A stretch of 64,000 nucleotides of DNA from Colwellia sp. MB3u-45 (GCF_014077005.1 NZ_JACGVC010000053.1:62001-126000); one strand, 5' to 3'; positions 10,584 to 20,634 are shown, counted from the stretch's first letter. The notes: a model not told the origin generated them from the letters alone. Numbers and translations: made by a program.

Positions 10584-10622
10584 TCTTTAATATAAGTTAA
10601 GCTATAAGTTTAATTCAATTAT

Positions 10623-10650
10623 AAAGCTCTTGTTTTTCAAGGGCTTTTTT
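10623..10650 (+). terminator. Intrinsic terminator after repeat lipoprotein
   Basis: A 10-bp stem with one G-T pair (aaagctcttg 10623-10632 with caagggcttt 10638-10647), a 5-T loop and a T run. Confidence 0.8.
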
Positions 10651-11068
10651 ATTTAGCGATTATATCGCCATAAAAATTTATTCAGCATGACATTGCAATA
10701 TGTAGCGGTAGTTAATTGATCATAAATATAGTTTAATGGCGTCATTTTAATTTTTAATGATAAAACTTTGCAATTAAAAATGTAAAGCAATCGTACGCAA
10801 AACTAAGCTAGGTTAACAACTCAGGTGTATGCATAAACTAGTCTTTAATTTCAATAATCATATTACCGTAATACTCTGTAAAAGAGAGTGTTATAACCAA
10901 TTTATTATGCTATTTTTAAACTTTCAACTTTTGAAAATTATTGGAATAAATAAGGAAGAAAAATTCCAATATTATCGCAGCTACAAAATTAGTTCATAAC
11001 GGTAAGTTAATGGTCGATAATACCCACCATTAATACTTTCAGTTATGAATAATTAGAGATATTCAGAA
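10651..11068. other. Upstream region of the c-di-GMP operon
   Basis: About 420 bases of AT-rich DNA with no credible ORF. It includes the inverted repeat at 10940-10970, described separately. It must contain the promoter for the two-gene c-di-GMP operon. I do not see a clear TGGCAC-N5-TTGC sigma-54 element. Confidence 0.4.
10940..10970. promoter_or_regulatory. Inverted repeat, candidate operator
   Basis: attggaat at 10940-10947 is mirrored by attccaat at 10963-10970, with a 15-base spacer (centre-to-centre 23 bp, about two helical turns). It lies about 100 bases upstream of the response-regulator gene, a position suited to an activator or repressor dimer pair. No T run follows, so it is not a terminator. 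What binds it is unknown. Confidence 0.3.
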
Positions 11069-12841
11069 ATGCCAAATAATTCTAAAATTACAATATTAGT
11101 GTGTGATGACGATGTCAGTGCTCGGATTATTCTGCAAGAAATATTCGCCTGCGACAGTATAGAAGTATTAGAGGCTGAGGATGGCCAACGCGCTGTAGAG
11201 CAGTTTGAAAAACATCAGCCAGCGCTAATTTTACTCGATGTATCCATGCCAGTAATGAACGGTTTTGATGTGTGTGAACACATAAGAGCGTTGGAAAGTG
11301 GAAAACATGTTCCGATCATTATGGTTACCGGATCTGATGATTTGGACTCTATTCATAAATCTTACTCAGTAGGTGCTACTGACTTTATCTCGAAACCTGT
11401 TAAATGGGAAATATTAGCCCAGAGAGTAAGATATATTCTCCGTGCCAGCCAAGCCTTTGCAGATCAAATGTCACAAAAAAAAGCACTTCATAAACTGGCT
11501 TTTTATGATTCGTTAACAGGGTTGCCAAATAGGCTGTTGCTACTGAAAAATTTACAAAACTTTATAGCCATGGCGCGTCGCAACGACTATCAAGCCGCAA
11601 TCTTGTATATAGATCTCGATAGATTCAAAAGAATTAACGATACTATGGGACATAGTATTGGCGATAAACTACTGCGTAAAGTTGCCCACCGCTTACAAGA
11701 AAATATGCGAGAAAGCGATGTGTTTTCTCGGCACAGCGACGAAGAATTAATAAGTAACGGTCAATTATCGAGTTTTGGTGGTGACGAATTTACTATTTTC
11801 TTGAATAAGTTGCGCAATTCAAGTGAAGCGATGTTGGTCGCTGAACGGGTGATTCAAAGCTTCATTAAACCTTTTAAGCTAGAGCAATATGAAGTTGTGA
11901 TCACGCCAAGCATTGGTATTTCTATGTTTCCAGACGACGGTGAGAATGCCGAGTCTTTACTTAAAAATGCCAACACGGCAATGTATTCGGCTAAAGAGGC
12001 TGGACGTGGCTGTTTCAAGTTTTATTGCGGCTCAATGAATGCAACAGCGGCAAATCGTTTACAGCTTGAACAAGACCTACGTGTGGCAATTAAGTCAGGT
12101 GAAATTGTACCCTTTTATCAACCGCAAGTTTGCGCTGAAACAGGTAAGATTGTTAGCGTTGAAGCGTTAGTCAGATGGTTGCCAGCACAAGGAGGTATTA
12201 TTCCTCCTGATGAATTTATTCCAATTGCAGAAGAAACCGGCTTAATTCATGATTTAGGACTTTTAGTCTTAGAGCAGAGTTGTAAGCAGGCTAAACAATG
12301 GCTAGATAATGGTAACGAGGTAAGGATTGCGGTAAACGTATCTGCACACCAGTTTAGACAAGTTAATTTTACTCAAACTGTTGCGCAAACATTAAAGCAC
12401 TGTAACTTACCGCCGTCGCTACTTGAGTTGGAATTGACCGAGTCGGTCATTATGAGTGATGCTGAAGAAAATATTAAGCGCCTAATCGAATTGAAAAACT
12501 TAGGTGTTACCTTGGCGGTTGACGACTTTGGGACAGGCTACTCCTCATTAAGCTATCTGAAAAAATTCCCCATTGATACACTTAAAATCGATCGGGCTTT
12601 TATGTGTGATGCTAATTCAGCCCCTGACGATATTGCCATTGTACAAGCCATTTTAGCGCTGGCTAAAAGTTTAAAGCTAGGCGTTATCGCGGAAGGTGTA
12701 GAAGAAGTGGCACAAATAGAAATATTAAAGAACAGCAAACATTTACTGTTGCAAGGTTACTTATTTTCACGGCCATTGGCTGCAAAAAATATTACACCGC
12801 TGTTAAATCAGAACTTTACTCATCTTATGCAAAATTCTTAA
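11069..12841 (+). CDS. Response regulator with GGDEF and EAL domains (c-di-GMP turnover)
   Basis: A 590-residue protein. REC domain (1-125): acidic pocket D13-D15, phospho-acceptor D58 (LLDVSMP) and K110. GGDEF domain (about 145-320): intact GGDEF at 238-242. EAL domain (about 335-585): EAL at 366-368, NVSAHQF, ELTES, DDFGTGYSSL and KIDRAF, all catalytic signatures present. It should therefore be able both to make and to degrade c-di-GMP, with balance set by phosphorylation. Odd point: RESD (215-218) looks like an I-site, but 14 extra residues separate its flank from GGDEF. The stop overlaps the next start (TAATG), so it is translationally coupled to the sigma-54 activator. The partner kinase is not adjacent. 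Confidence 0.93.
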   Translation: MPNNSKITILVCDDDVSARIILQEIFACDSIEVLEAEDGQRAVEQFEKHQPALILLDVSMPVMNGFDVCEHIRALESGKHVPIIMVTGSDDLDSIHKSYSVGATDFISKPVKWEILAQRVRYILRASQAFADQMSQKKALHKLAFYDSLTGLPNRLLLLKNLQNFIAMARRNDYQAAILYIDLDRFKRINDTMGHSIGDKLLRKVAHRLQENMRESDVFSRHSDEELISNGQLSSFGGDEFTIFLNKLRNSSEAMLVAERVIQSFIKPFKLEQYEVVITPSIGISMFPDDGENAESLLKNANTAMYSAKEAGRGCFKFYCGSMNATAANRLQLEQDLRVAIKSGEIVPFYQPQVCAETGKIVSVEALVRWLPAQGGIIPPDEFIPIAEETGLIHDLGLLVLEQSCKQAKQWLDNGNEVRIAVNVSAHQFRQVNFTQTVAQTLKHCNLPPSLLELELTESVIMSDAEENIKRLIELKNLGVTLAVDDFGTGYSSLSYLKKFPIDTLKIDRAFMCDANSAPDDIAIVQAILALAKSLKLGVIAEGVEEVAQIEILKNSKHLLLQGYLFSRPLAAKNITPLLNQNFTHLMQNS

Positions 12842-15800
12842 TGACGAAATTGCAACACATCGGCACTTTAGCTTACGTAAAAAATAGTATCACGCTTTAT
12901 ATAGATAGTGACTTTGCAGCCAGTACTGTTTACACCAAGATGTTTTTGACTTTACAGTCCCAAGCTTCTGCTGCGGGTATAGCGTTGAAAAAAATAGCGT
13001 TATCAAGTCATTGTGATGATCAGCCATCAATGCTTGTAGCATGTCAAAATACTGAGCATGCAGAGCAGCTTATAAAGCGTTTTAATCTCAATATTCAACA
13101 AGTATTTTGGCTACAAGAGCATCCGCAACTCACAACCCAGACACAATTACCAAAAAACCATTGGTTTATTGACTGGTCAAATGAGCAAGCTTTGTTACCT
13201 ATTTTATCTTTGTTAGCACGTAATAACGAGATTTATAGCACTCAACAACATAGCGAGCAGAAGTTTAACTTACTGACTGAATGTTTAGGAGAGTTGGTAG
13301 TAACGCTTAGTACTGAAGGGAAAATAACCGAACTTAATCCGGCGTTATCGGCAGTATTGGGTGATTCAAGCGCATCTGCAATCGGTAAAGATTTACTTTC
13401 GTGTATTAAAATCCCCTCTGATACAGCCAAGAATCGTTTGCAAAATATTTTATCGGATCTTGAACCAACCGGTGCCATGACAAGGTTACCACCTTTCCCT
13501 ATTCAGTTAGAAAATACCGTAATCATTGTCGATGGTTTTGTAGGTTCATTACGTCATCAAGATAATATACTTATTATGCGCCAAGTCGCGACTTGGCAAC
13601 GTCAGAAATGGGAAGAACAACAGACAGCGCACATTGAACCCGTAACTTTATTACTCATAAATCCTGATGATTTCGCTAAATTTAATCAACAACATGGAGG
13701 TAAATTGGCCGACCAAGTGTTGGATGAAATTATGCTCAGTTTGACTAATTTATTACGTACGGCTGATTTTGTCAGTCGATATAGCGGTGTGGTTTTTGCG
13801 GCACATTTACCTGAGACTAATGAAAAGCACGGTCAAGTACTGGCCGCTCGAGTACGACAAATGTTAGTGAATAAGTCGTTTACTCAGAAAAAGTTGAAGC
13901 TAAACTTTAGTTTTGGCATAGCAACACTTGATGCTGAAGAACAGCTCGAAGAGCAATCGCCTTTAAAATTGTTTAGGCGAGCGAATACCGCCTTACAAGC
14001 CGCTCGCAGCATAGGTGGCGATAAATTAGTCGCTTGGGAACCGCAGTTTGACGCTAACATTATTGCTAATCTTGATCACATAAGTGGTAAGTTTTCAGAT
14101 GTGCCTAGAGATGACTTTAGGTTACTTTCATTGCAATGGGACTTAATTCGCTTAATTGGCACTACACATTCATTACAAGTTTTTTCCAAGCAAATTTGCC
14201 AAATGCTAACCGCAGGCATGCAATGCGAATATGTGGGTTTATATTTAGTTAAAAATCAAGCATTGATTCTGTCGTCTTGCAGTACATCTAAGCAAAACAT
14301 GGATGTCGAAAGTTTACAGAACTGGGTTAGCACAAACATACAACTTGCTAGCTTGAATAATTTAAGAGGTAAACCACTTAAGCCTTTTGCGGAATCTTGC
14401 CAAGCTATTATAGTGCCCCTGTTCACTCGTAACCAATGCTTGGGTATGATCTTATTACGTTGGCCGTTGAGCGAGCAAAAGAATGCTGAAAAATATAGTA
14501 CGCAATTACAGCAAGTCAGCCCCAATTTAGCTGCTGCTATTGATCGTATTGTTATACTCGAAAATGACCAACGCAAAACGGTTATCGCTCAAAGCAGCAT
14601 GGGCGATCAGCATGAATTGCTTTTTGAATCGGCTGCCATGCGCACGGTAATGCAGGAAGTACAGTTAGTGGCGCCTACCGACGCGTCTGTGTTGATTACT
14701 GGTGAGTCAGGTACAGGTAAAGAGCTCATCGCACGACAAATACATAATTATAGCTCGCTACGAGTAAAGCCTTTTATTACTGTAGATTGCAGTACCATAG
14801 TTGAAAATTTAATAGAAAGTGAGTTATTTGGTCATAGAAAAGGCGCCTTTACCGGTGCGACGAATGATCAACCGGGCCTGATTGCACAAGCTGACGGTGG
14901 GACATTATTTTTAGACGAAATCGGAGAACTGCCGCTTGATATTCAATCAAAGCTATTACGATTTGTACAAGAAAAAACCTATGTCGCGGTGGGTGATCAG
15001 CGTGTGCGTAAAGTCGATGTTAGACTGGTATTAGCCACTAACCGTAATTTATTAGATGAAGTTGCTATGGGGCGCTTCCGTTCAGACCTTTATTATCGTA
15101 TCAATGGTTTTACCGTCAACCTGCCTCCTCTGCATCAACGAGGCGATGATGCCCTGTTACTTTGTCGTCACTTTTTAGCTAAATTTAGCCAACAATATAA
15201 AAAAGAAATTATTGATTTTACCCCCGCAGCAATAAATATTTTGCAAGGCCATTCATGGCCAGGCAATATCAGAGAACTGCGAAACGCGATAATGCGGGCC
15301 GTTATACTTTGCGAGCGAAAATTAATCGATAGTCCACATTTGGATCTGCAAGAGCAAGGGTATATTAAAGCATCCGCAGCGCATGTGCTTTCGTCTGAGC
15401 ATGAGGCGTTTACTGATGAAACGAAAGTAAACATAGCGCAATTTTCAGATATATCGATATTACTTAGTCAACTCGTGACAATAGCGCTACAGCAAACGCG
15501 TTTATTTCCAGCAAGTGCTTGGTTGGAGCTGCGATGGTTAACGGTATGTTTAGCTAAATGGGGCAGCCTGTATCAAGTAGCTTTGCAATTAGACCAGTCT
15601 GAATCAACATTGCGACGTCGCTTTGCTAAGCTCAATGGATTAGATCTCAAGCTTTCTCAACTGGATGAATTAGCGATTAAATGCGACATAATATTAGGAC
15701 AATTGCTAACAGGAAACACCAATACCTTGCTTTGGTCCAAAATTGAGATGACATTACATCAAATCGTCATAAAAAAAGAGATCAGCCAACAGAAAAAAGC

Positions 15801-15864
15801 ACAATTACTCAATGTAACTCAGCCTACCTTGCGCAAAATTTTGCAACAGTTGCTAATTTCATAA
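12841..15864 (+). CDS. Sigma-54-dependent activator with PAS, degenerate GGDEF, GAF, AAA+ and HTH domains
   Basis: A 1007-residue activator. In order: an unrecognised N-terminal region (1-140), a PAS-like domain (about 145-245), a GGDEF-fold domain (about 255-405), a GAF-like domain (about 430-590), the sigma-54 AAA+ domain (about 595-840), and a C-terminal region with HTH segments near 910-930 and at the extreme end (AQLLNVTQPTLRKILQQL). AAA+ motifs are intact: Walker A GESGTGKE at 621, GAFTGA at 668, GGTLFLDEIGELP. In the GGDEF fold the active-site motif is replaced by SGVVF (315-319), so it cannot be a cyclase. RTAD (306-309) stands exactly five residues before it, the spacing of the c-di-GMP inhibitory site. 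A c-di-GMP-sensing activator is the best reading. Targets are unknown. Confidence 0.9.
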   Translation: MTKLQHIGTLAYVKNSITLYIDSDFAASTVYTKMFLTLQSQASAAGIALKKIALSSHCDDQPSMLVACQNTEHAEQLIKRFNLNIQQVFWLQEHPQLTTQTQLPKNHWFIDWSNEQALLPILSLLARNNEIYSTQQHSEQKFNLLTECLGELVVTLSTEGKITELNPALSAVLGDSSASAIGKDLLSCIKIPSDTAKNRLQNILSDLEPTGAMTRLPPFPIQLENTVIIVDGFVGSLRHQDNILIMRQVATWQRQKWEEQQTAHIEPVTLLLINPDDFAKFNQQHGGKLADQVLDEIMLSLTNLLRTADFVSRYSGVVFAAHLPETNEKHGQVLAARVRQMLVNKSFTQKKLKLNFSFGIATLDAEEQLEEQSPLKLFRRANTALQAARSIGGDKLVAWEPQFDANIIANLDHISGKFSDVPRDDFRLLSLQWDLIRLIGTTHSLQVFSKQICQMLTAGMQCEYVGLYLVKNQALILSSCSTSKQNMDVESLQNWVSTNIQLASLNNLRGKPLKPFAESCQAIIVPLFTRNQCLGMILLRWPLSEQKNAEKYSTQLQQVSPNLAAAIDRIVILENDQRKTVIAQSSMGDQHELLFESAAMRTVMQEVQLVAPTDASVLITGESGTGKELIARQIHNYSSLRVKPFITVDCSTIVENLIESELFGHRKGAFTGATNDQPGLIAQADGGTLFLDEIGELPLDIQSKLLRFVQEKTYVAVGDQRVRKVDVRLVLATNRNLLDEVAMGRFRSDLYYRINGFTVNLPPLHQRGDDALLLCRHFLAKFSQQYKKEIIDFTPAAINILQGHSWPGNIRELRNAIMRAVILCERKLIDSPHLDLQEQGYIKASAAHVLSSEHEAFTDETKVNIAQFSDISILLSQLVTIALQQTRLFPASAWLELRWLTVCLAKWGSLYQVALQLDQSESTLRRRFAKLNGLDLKLSQLDELAIKCDIILGQLLTGNTNTLLWSKIEMTLHQIVIKKEISQQKKAQLLNVTQPTLRKILQQLLIS

Positions 15865-15913
15865 TAAGCGAGTGTTAAGTAGGTTAGCACTTATCACTCG
15901 CTTAATTTTTTAT
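15865..15913 (+). terminator. Strong intrinsic terminator after the c-di-GMP operon
   Basis: A two-part stem: taagcgagtg (15865-15874) with cactcgctta (15895-15904), and an inner taagt/actta pair, followed by attttttattt. It begins at the base after the stop codon. Confidence 0.9.
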
Positions 15914-16077
15914 TTGCCTAGTTAACGATTATACTTGGCTTGGAACCTAGGGAAACTTAGCCTGCATTGCTGTCGAGTAGTCGTCATGCTCTCATCAAAG
16001 CCTGCCGAGTAATGTCAACTTTATGCTAAGTCTAATCAGTTTATTCCCACTTAGCACAAGCTTAATTATAGCCTCAA

Positions 16078-19000
16078 TTAAGTTTGTCTAAATGTCTCCA
16101 GCTTCTCACAACTAATAATATAAGTAGCCTGTATTTTCTGCGCTATCATATCAATATCTGCAGTCAGGTTTTGCTTTGCATTAGCTTCTAAGTTTATGCT
16201 TAACTCATACAGTGCTTTTGCTCCAGAATTTCCTGACATGGATTGCAGAGCATGGGCAATGTCAACTAGCTCATTTAAATCTACTTGTTCACTTTTTAGC
16301 TGTGCTAGTAACTGTTGAATCAACTTGTCAGCTTCCTGGGTAAATCCATCCAATACCCGATTATAGAGTTTGCTCTCATTAGCCTTGCCAATTTTTAAAA
16401 GCGTGTTGACAGTGTCCATATCAATTAATTCAGCTTCTGGATTAGCTTCAGTTTCAAAGTCTTTACTACTTAATGCTACAGGGTCATCTGAGCCATTAGC
16501 TGGGCACGATACATGCTGTAAATATAATTCGTCTGTACTATCGTGATCACTTACCGATGGATGACTAGGCGCTTCTAAGTAGTGTAAAAGTGTTTGTTCA
16601 AGTTCTCGCAATAAAAATGGCTTGGTCATTACACCATTCATGCCTGAGTCTAAACATTGTTGGCGTAGGTCATCACCCATACCAGCCGTTAGCGCTATAA
16701 TAGGAATATTTGGCCAGTTTTTTCTTATGACAACCGTGGCTTCATAACCGTCCATAATGGGCATTTGGCAATCCATTAAGATTAAATCAGGTTGTCTTAA
16801 GTTTACTTGCTCGACGGCTTCCGCACCGTTGTCTGCTAGCCATACTTCACAACCTAGCATTCTGAGCATGCTTGTTGCTACTTCTTGGTTAGTTAAGCTG
16901 TCTTCTACCACCAAAATATTGGCAACAAATATCTGATGATTACGGTGGTTGTTTTTACCTGTTTGTTGATTATGGGTTTTGATTCCCAAGGCTCGATATA
17001 AAGTGTTTATCAGGTCATAAAAATGTACTGGCAAATGTAAGATATTGCGTTTGTCATGCTCTTGCCATTGTGAAGAAGGTAATAAGCAGATCCAGTTTGT
17101 CAGTGGAATACCTGCGTTAGTAATGGCTGTTTCGTGCTCTGAAAGGCTAATCCAAAGACCATTTTTAGCGGAAGCCAACTGAGCATTAACCCGTTTTACC
17201 TGTACTGATTTAATGCCTAATTTTAGCAATATATTGGCAACTGAAGTGCCTAAACCGCCATTAAGGTTGATCAAATGCACCGTTGGACAATCAGCTATGG
17301 GCTCATATTCGATTTCCGAATTAGCCACTGTCGGTAAATCGAATATGAAGCTAAAACGGCTGCCTTCTCCTAGATTCGATTGCACACTAATATTCCCGCC
17401 CATTAAGGTAGATATTTGTCGACAGATAGCTAAGCCAAGGCCGGTGCCACCATACTTTCTCTTGGTGGAGGCGTCTGCTTGTGTAAACATTTCAAATACT
17501 TTTTGTTGACGATCTGGTGCCATACCAATACCGGTATCTTCTACACTAATTTCAAAACTACTAAGTTGTGCCTCGTTGTTTTGTTGACCAGTTTGCGCTT
17601 TGGAGCATGGCACGCGCTTAATACTGACATTAACTTCGCCACGCTCAGTAAACTTAATGGCATTACTGGTTAAATTGGCAATGATTTGGCGCAATTTCTC
17701 TGGGTCGGCGTATACATAAGGTAATGACTCTGGGGCTAGGATGGCATTGATATGCAGTCCTTTGTTGTAGGCAGATTCACTGAATAAATCACACACTTCC
17801 TCTACTATCGTTTCAAGATCGACTGGTACCGACTCTAGGGTCGTTTTACCTGCTTCTAATTTAGAGAAGTCTAAGATGTTATTTAGCAGATCAAGTAGCA
17901 AGACACCTGAGCGATAGACTAATTGCGCAAAATGTTGTTGTTTGGGTTTTAGGTCTGAATTTAACAAAACTTCGGTCATACCCAGCACGCCGTTCATCGG
18001 TGTGCGTATTTCATGACTCATAATGGCTAAGAAATCACTTTTTTCTTTGCTGGCTTGTTCGGCAATTTTCCTGGCTTTGTCAGTTTCTTCCATGCTAGTT
18101 TCAAGCTGTGCATTGGCATGGCGCAGCTCTTTGGTACGTTCTTCAACTTTTTCTTCTAGTTTTATTACTTGCTGCATTTCACGTAGCCGCTTTTGTCGAT
18201 ATCGCCAAATGAAATAAAGTAGCATCAACATCACTGCTAGAGAGTACAAACTATAGGCCCAAAAGGTTTTCCAAGGTGGCGGCAATACCGTGATCGGTAG
18301 TGATACACCAACAGTATTCCATAACCCTTGGTTGTTACTGGCTTGAACTCTCAAGGTGAAATCGCCGGCAGGTAGGTTAGTAAATGTTGCAAGTCGCCTG
18401 TTCCCAAGCTCGATCCAATTTGAGTCAAGCCCTTCTAATTGGTATCTATATTGATTTAAACTGGGTGCGTTATAGTCAAGTGCAGCAAACTCAAATGAGA
18501 TAAAATAGTCTTTGTAATCCAATTCCAAATGTTTGAGTTCTTGGTAAGGTACATCGAACCATACTTGTTCATTGAGTTTTTTAATTCTCACCAGTACCAC
18601 AGGCGGGATTGTTTTACTGTCTTTAATATCATCAGGATTAAAGCGTATAACGCCAGCATTACCACCAAAATACATATTTCCTTTGCTGTCCTTAAAACCT
18701 GCAGCAAAGCTGAAATCATTTTCCTTTAAGCCTTGATAACTATTAAAATGTCGCATTGCCCCTGATTGTTTATTTAATCTTGTTAAGCCAGCGGTACTGC
18801 TGAGCCATAGATGGCCATTATCGTCGTCTAAAATTGCATATATATGGCTGCTGGGTAGTCCACTTAAACTGTCGTAATGGGTGAACTTGTTATTTAAACC
18901 AGTAATGTCTTGAGGTAACCATTTATTGAGCCCTCCGCCTTGGGTGCCTACCCATAACTGTGCTTTGTTATCTTGATAAAAGGCCCAAGCCATGGGCGCC

Positions 19001-20634
19001 GACAAACTATCTAGGTCATCAGGTTGGTGTTCGATATGATCAAAATCCAAGCTAATAGGGTCAAGTAAATTAATGCCGGCTACGGTACCAACGACCATGG
19101 TACCGTCAACTAACTGATCAACTGCTAATACTCTGTCATTATTGAGACTTCTGGGGTTATTCTCATCATGGCGAAAATGAATAAATTCTTCGCTGCCGAG
19201 GGGCAGGTAATTTAAACCACCACCAAAGGTACCAACCCAAATATTATCTGCTTTGTCTTTAAATATACTAATAACACCATTAAAACTTAAACTTTTAGGA
19301 CCCTTAGGGTCGTTTACATAATATTTAATTTGCTCAGTATCGACATCGAGCTTACCTAAGCCACCACCGCGGGTGCCAAACCATAAAATATTATCGTCAC
19401 CGCGCACGGCCATGACTCTGTCATCAGGTAATGCAGGAACACTGTCTTTATTAATAATTTGTTGCACTTCACCATCGCTATTTAAGCGTGTTAAGCCAGC
19501 ATAAGTGGCAACCCAAATTGCTGATTCTCCGCTTGAAGATGTGGTTTCAGCAAAGCCTAAGATAGTCTTGCTGGCCAAGCCTGTATCGATATGTTGAAAA
19601 GGCACTTCAATACTTTTGCTTAGGCCATTAAAGGTACCAAACCACATTAACCCTGTTGGGTCTTGTAAAATGGATAGGACTAAATTGTTACTTAATCCAT
19701 CTTCCGTATTAAAGGAGTCAAATTTATTTCGCTTGTTCCATATGGCGACACCTTTATCAGTTCCGATCCAAATACGCTGGTGTTGATCTTGAAATACCGT
19801 GTATACGTGATTTGATGGTAAGCTGTTTTTATGATTTTCATTATGCTGCCAAGAAGTAAATTTTAGCCTTTGCGGGTCAGCAACAGCAACACCGTTATCG
19901 GCACTAGTAACCCATAAGCGCTGTTGTCCATCGATAAATAAATTGGTCAAACGATCACTAAAAAATGGCGTGTCTGAACCAGTATGAAAACGCTCTAGTT
20001 TTTTACTTTTTTTATTTAGTTTTAGTAGTCCGTTACCATTAGTGCTGAGCCAAATAAAATTCGATTCTTCGACAAACGCAGTGATAAATGTGTTTTTATC
20101 GAGATCAGGAAGTAAAGCTTGGGTATCGAAATGTTCAAAAGTCATTTTATCAGGTTGAAAACGACTAAAATTACCACTGTTATAACCTAGCCAAATATCA
20201 CCATTTTTATCTAACATAGCACTTTGTATACGATCAGACATAAGTGTAGTACTAGATAGAGTGCTACTTTGCCAACGGGTAAAAGTTTGTTTAGCCGCGT
20301 CAAATAAGTTTAAACCACCGCCATCAGTAGCTATCCATAAACGATTGCTATTATCTTCGATTATCGTTCGAACATTGTCGGAGCTCAGCGAGTCAGGTTT
20401 ACGGGGATCATGGACAAACTTTACTAGTTCATAGCCGTCGTAGCGGGCTATCCCTTCTTGAGTGACAATCCATAAATACCCTGTACTGTCTTGAAAGACT
20501 TGCCGAATGCTTTTTTGGGAGAGTTGTTGATTAAGTGCTGCGGAGGTAAAAATAAAATTAGCTTTTTGTTCAGCATGCAGCTTGAAACTAAAAACAAATA
20601 ATAATAGTAGGCAATAAATAGTGTTTTTTAACAT
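16078..20634 (-). CDS. Hybrid two-component sensor: propeller sensor, HisKA, HATPase, REC, Hpt
   Basis: A 1518-residue sensor. I place the start at ATG 20634, which begins the signal peptide MLKNTIYCLLLLFVFSFKLHA; a longer frame begins only with TTG. The periplasmic part has many Reg_prop repeats (IWIGTDGG, LWVGTQGGGL types), predicted to fold as two seven-bladed propellers. A Y_Y_Y domain follows (YRYQLEGLDSNW, LPAGDFTLRVQASN), then one membrane helix. Cytoplasmic part: HisKA with H874 (MSHEIRTP), HATPase (NLTSNAIKFTERGE), a probable degenerate receiver, a full receiver with D1288 and an Hpt domain with H1461 (AHALQSMSGN). A full phosphorelay in one chain, lacking only the final regulator. 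Such sensors often read polysaccharide or peptide cues. The stimulus is unknown. Confidence 0.93.
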   Translation of the reverse strand: MLKNTIYCLLLLFVFSFKLHAEQKANFIFTSAALNQQLSQKSIRQVFQDSTGYLWIVTQEGIARYDGYELVKFVHDPRKPDSLSSDNVRTIIEDNSNRLWIATDGGGLNLFDAAKQTFTRWQSSTLSSTTLMSDRIQSAMLDKNGDIWLGYNSGNFSRFQPDKMTFEHFDTQALLPDLDKNTFITAFVEESNFIWLSTNGNGLLKLNKKSKKLERFHTGSDTPFFSDRLTNLFIDGQQRLWVTSADNGVAVADPQRLKFTSWQHNENHKNSLPSNHVYTVFQDQHQRIWIGTDKGVAIWNKRNKFDSFNTEDGLSNNLVLSILQDPTGLMWFGTFNGLSKSIEVPFQHIDTGLASKTILGFAETTSSSGESAIWVATYAGLTRLNSDGEVQQIINKDSVPALPDDRVMAVRGDDNILWFGTRGGGLGKLDVDTEQIKYYVNDPKGPKSLSFNGVISIFKDKADNIWVGTFGGGLNYLPLGSEEFIHFRHDENNPRSLNNDRVLAVDQLVDGTMVVGTVAGINLLDPISLDFDHIEHQPDDLDSLSAPMAWAFYQDNKAQLWVGTQGGGLNKWLPQDITGLNNKFTHYDSLSGLPSSHIYAILDDDNGHLWLSSTAGLTRLNKQSGAMRHFNSYQGLKENDFSFAAGFKDSKGNMYFGGNAGVIRFNPDDIKDSKTIPPVVLVRIKKLNEQVWFDVPYQELKHLELDYKDYFISFEFAALDYNAPSLNQYRYQLEGLDSNWIELGNRRLATFTNLPAGDFTLRVQASNNQGLWNTVGVSLPITVLPPPWKTFWAYSLYSLAVMLMLLYFIWRYRQKRLREMQQVIKLEEKVEERTKELRHANAQLETSMEETDKARKIAEQASKEKSDFLAIMSHEIRTPMNGVLGMTEVLLNSDLKPKQQHFAQLVYRSGVLLLDLLNNILDFSKLEAGKTTLESVPVDLETIVEEVCDLFSESAYNKGLHINAILAPESLPYVYADPEKLRQIIANLTSNAIKFTERGEVNVSIKRVPCSKAQTGQQNNEAQLSSFEISVEDTGIGMAPDRQQKVFEMFTQADASTKRKYGGTGLGLAICRQISTLMGGNISVQSNLGEGSRFSFIFDLPTVANSEIEYEPIADCPTVHLINLNGGLGTSVANILLKLGIKSVQVKRVNAQLASAKNGLWISLSEHETAITNAGIPLTNWICLLPSSQWQEHDKRNILHLPVHFYDLINTLYRALGIKTHNQQTGKNNHRNHQIFVANILVVEDSLTNQEVATSMLRMLGCEVWLADNGAEAVEQVNLRQPDLILMDCQMPIMDGYEATVVIRKNWPNIPIIALTAGMGDDLRQQCLDSGMNGVMTKPFLLRELEQTLLHYLEAPSHPSVSDHDSTDELYLQHVSCPANGSDDPVALSSKDFETEANPEAELIDMDTVNTLLKIGKANESKLYNRVLDGFTQEADKLIQQLLAQLKSEQVDLNELVDIAHALQSMSGNSGAKALYELSINLEANAKQNLTADIDMIAQKIQATYIISCEKLETFRQT

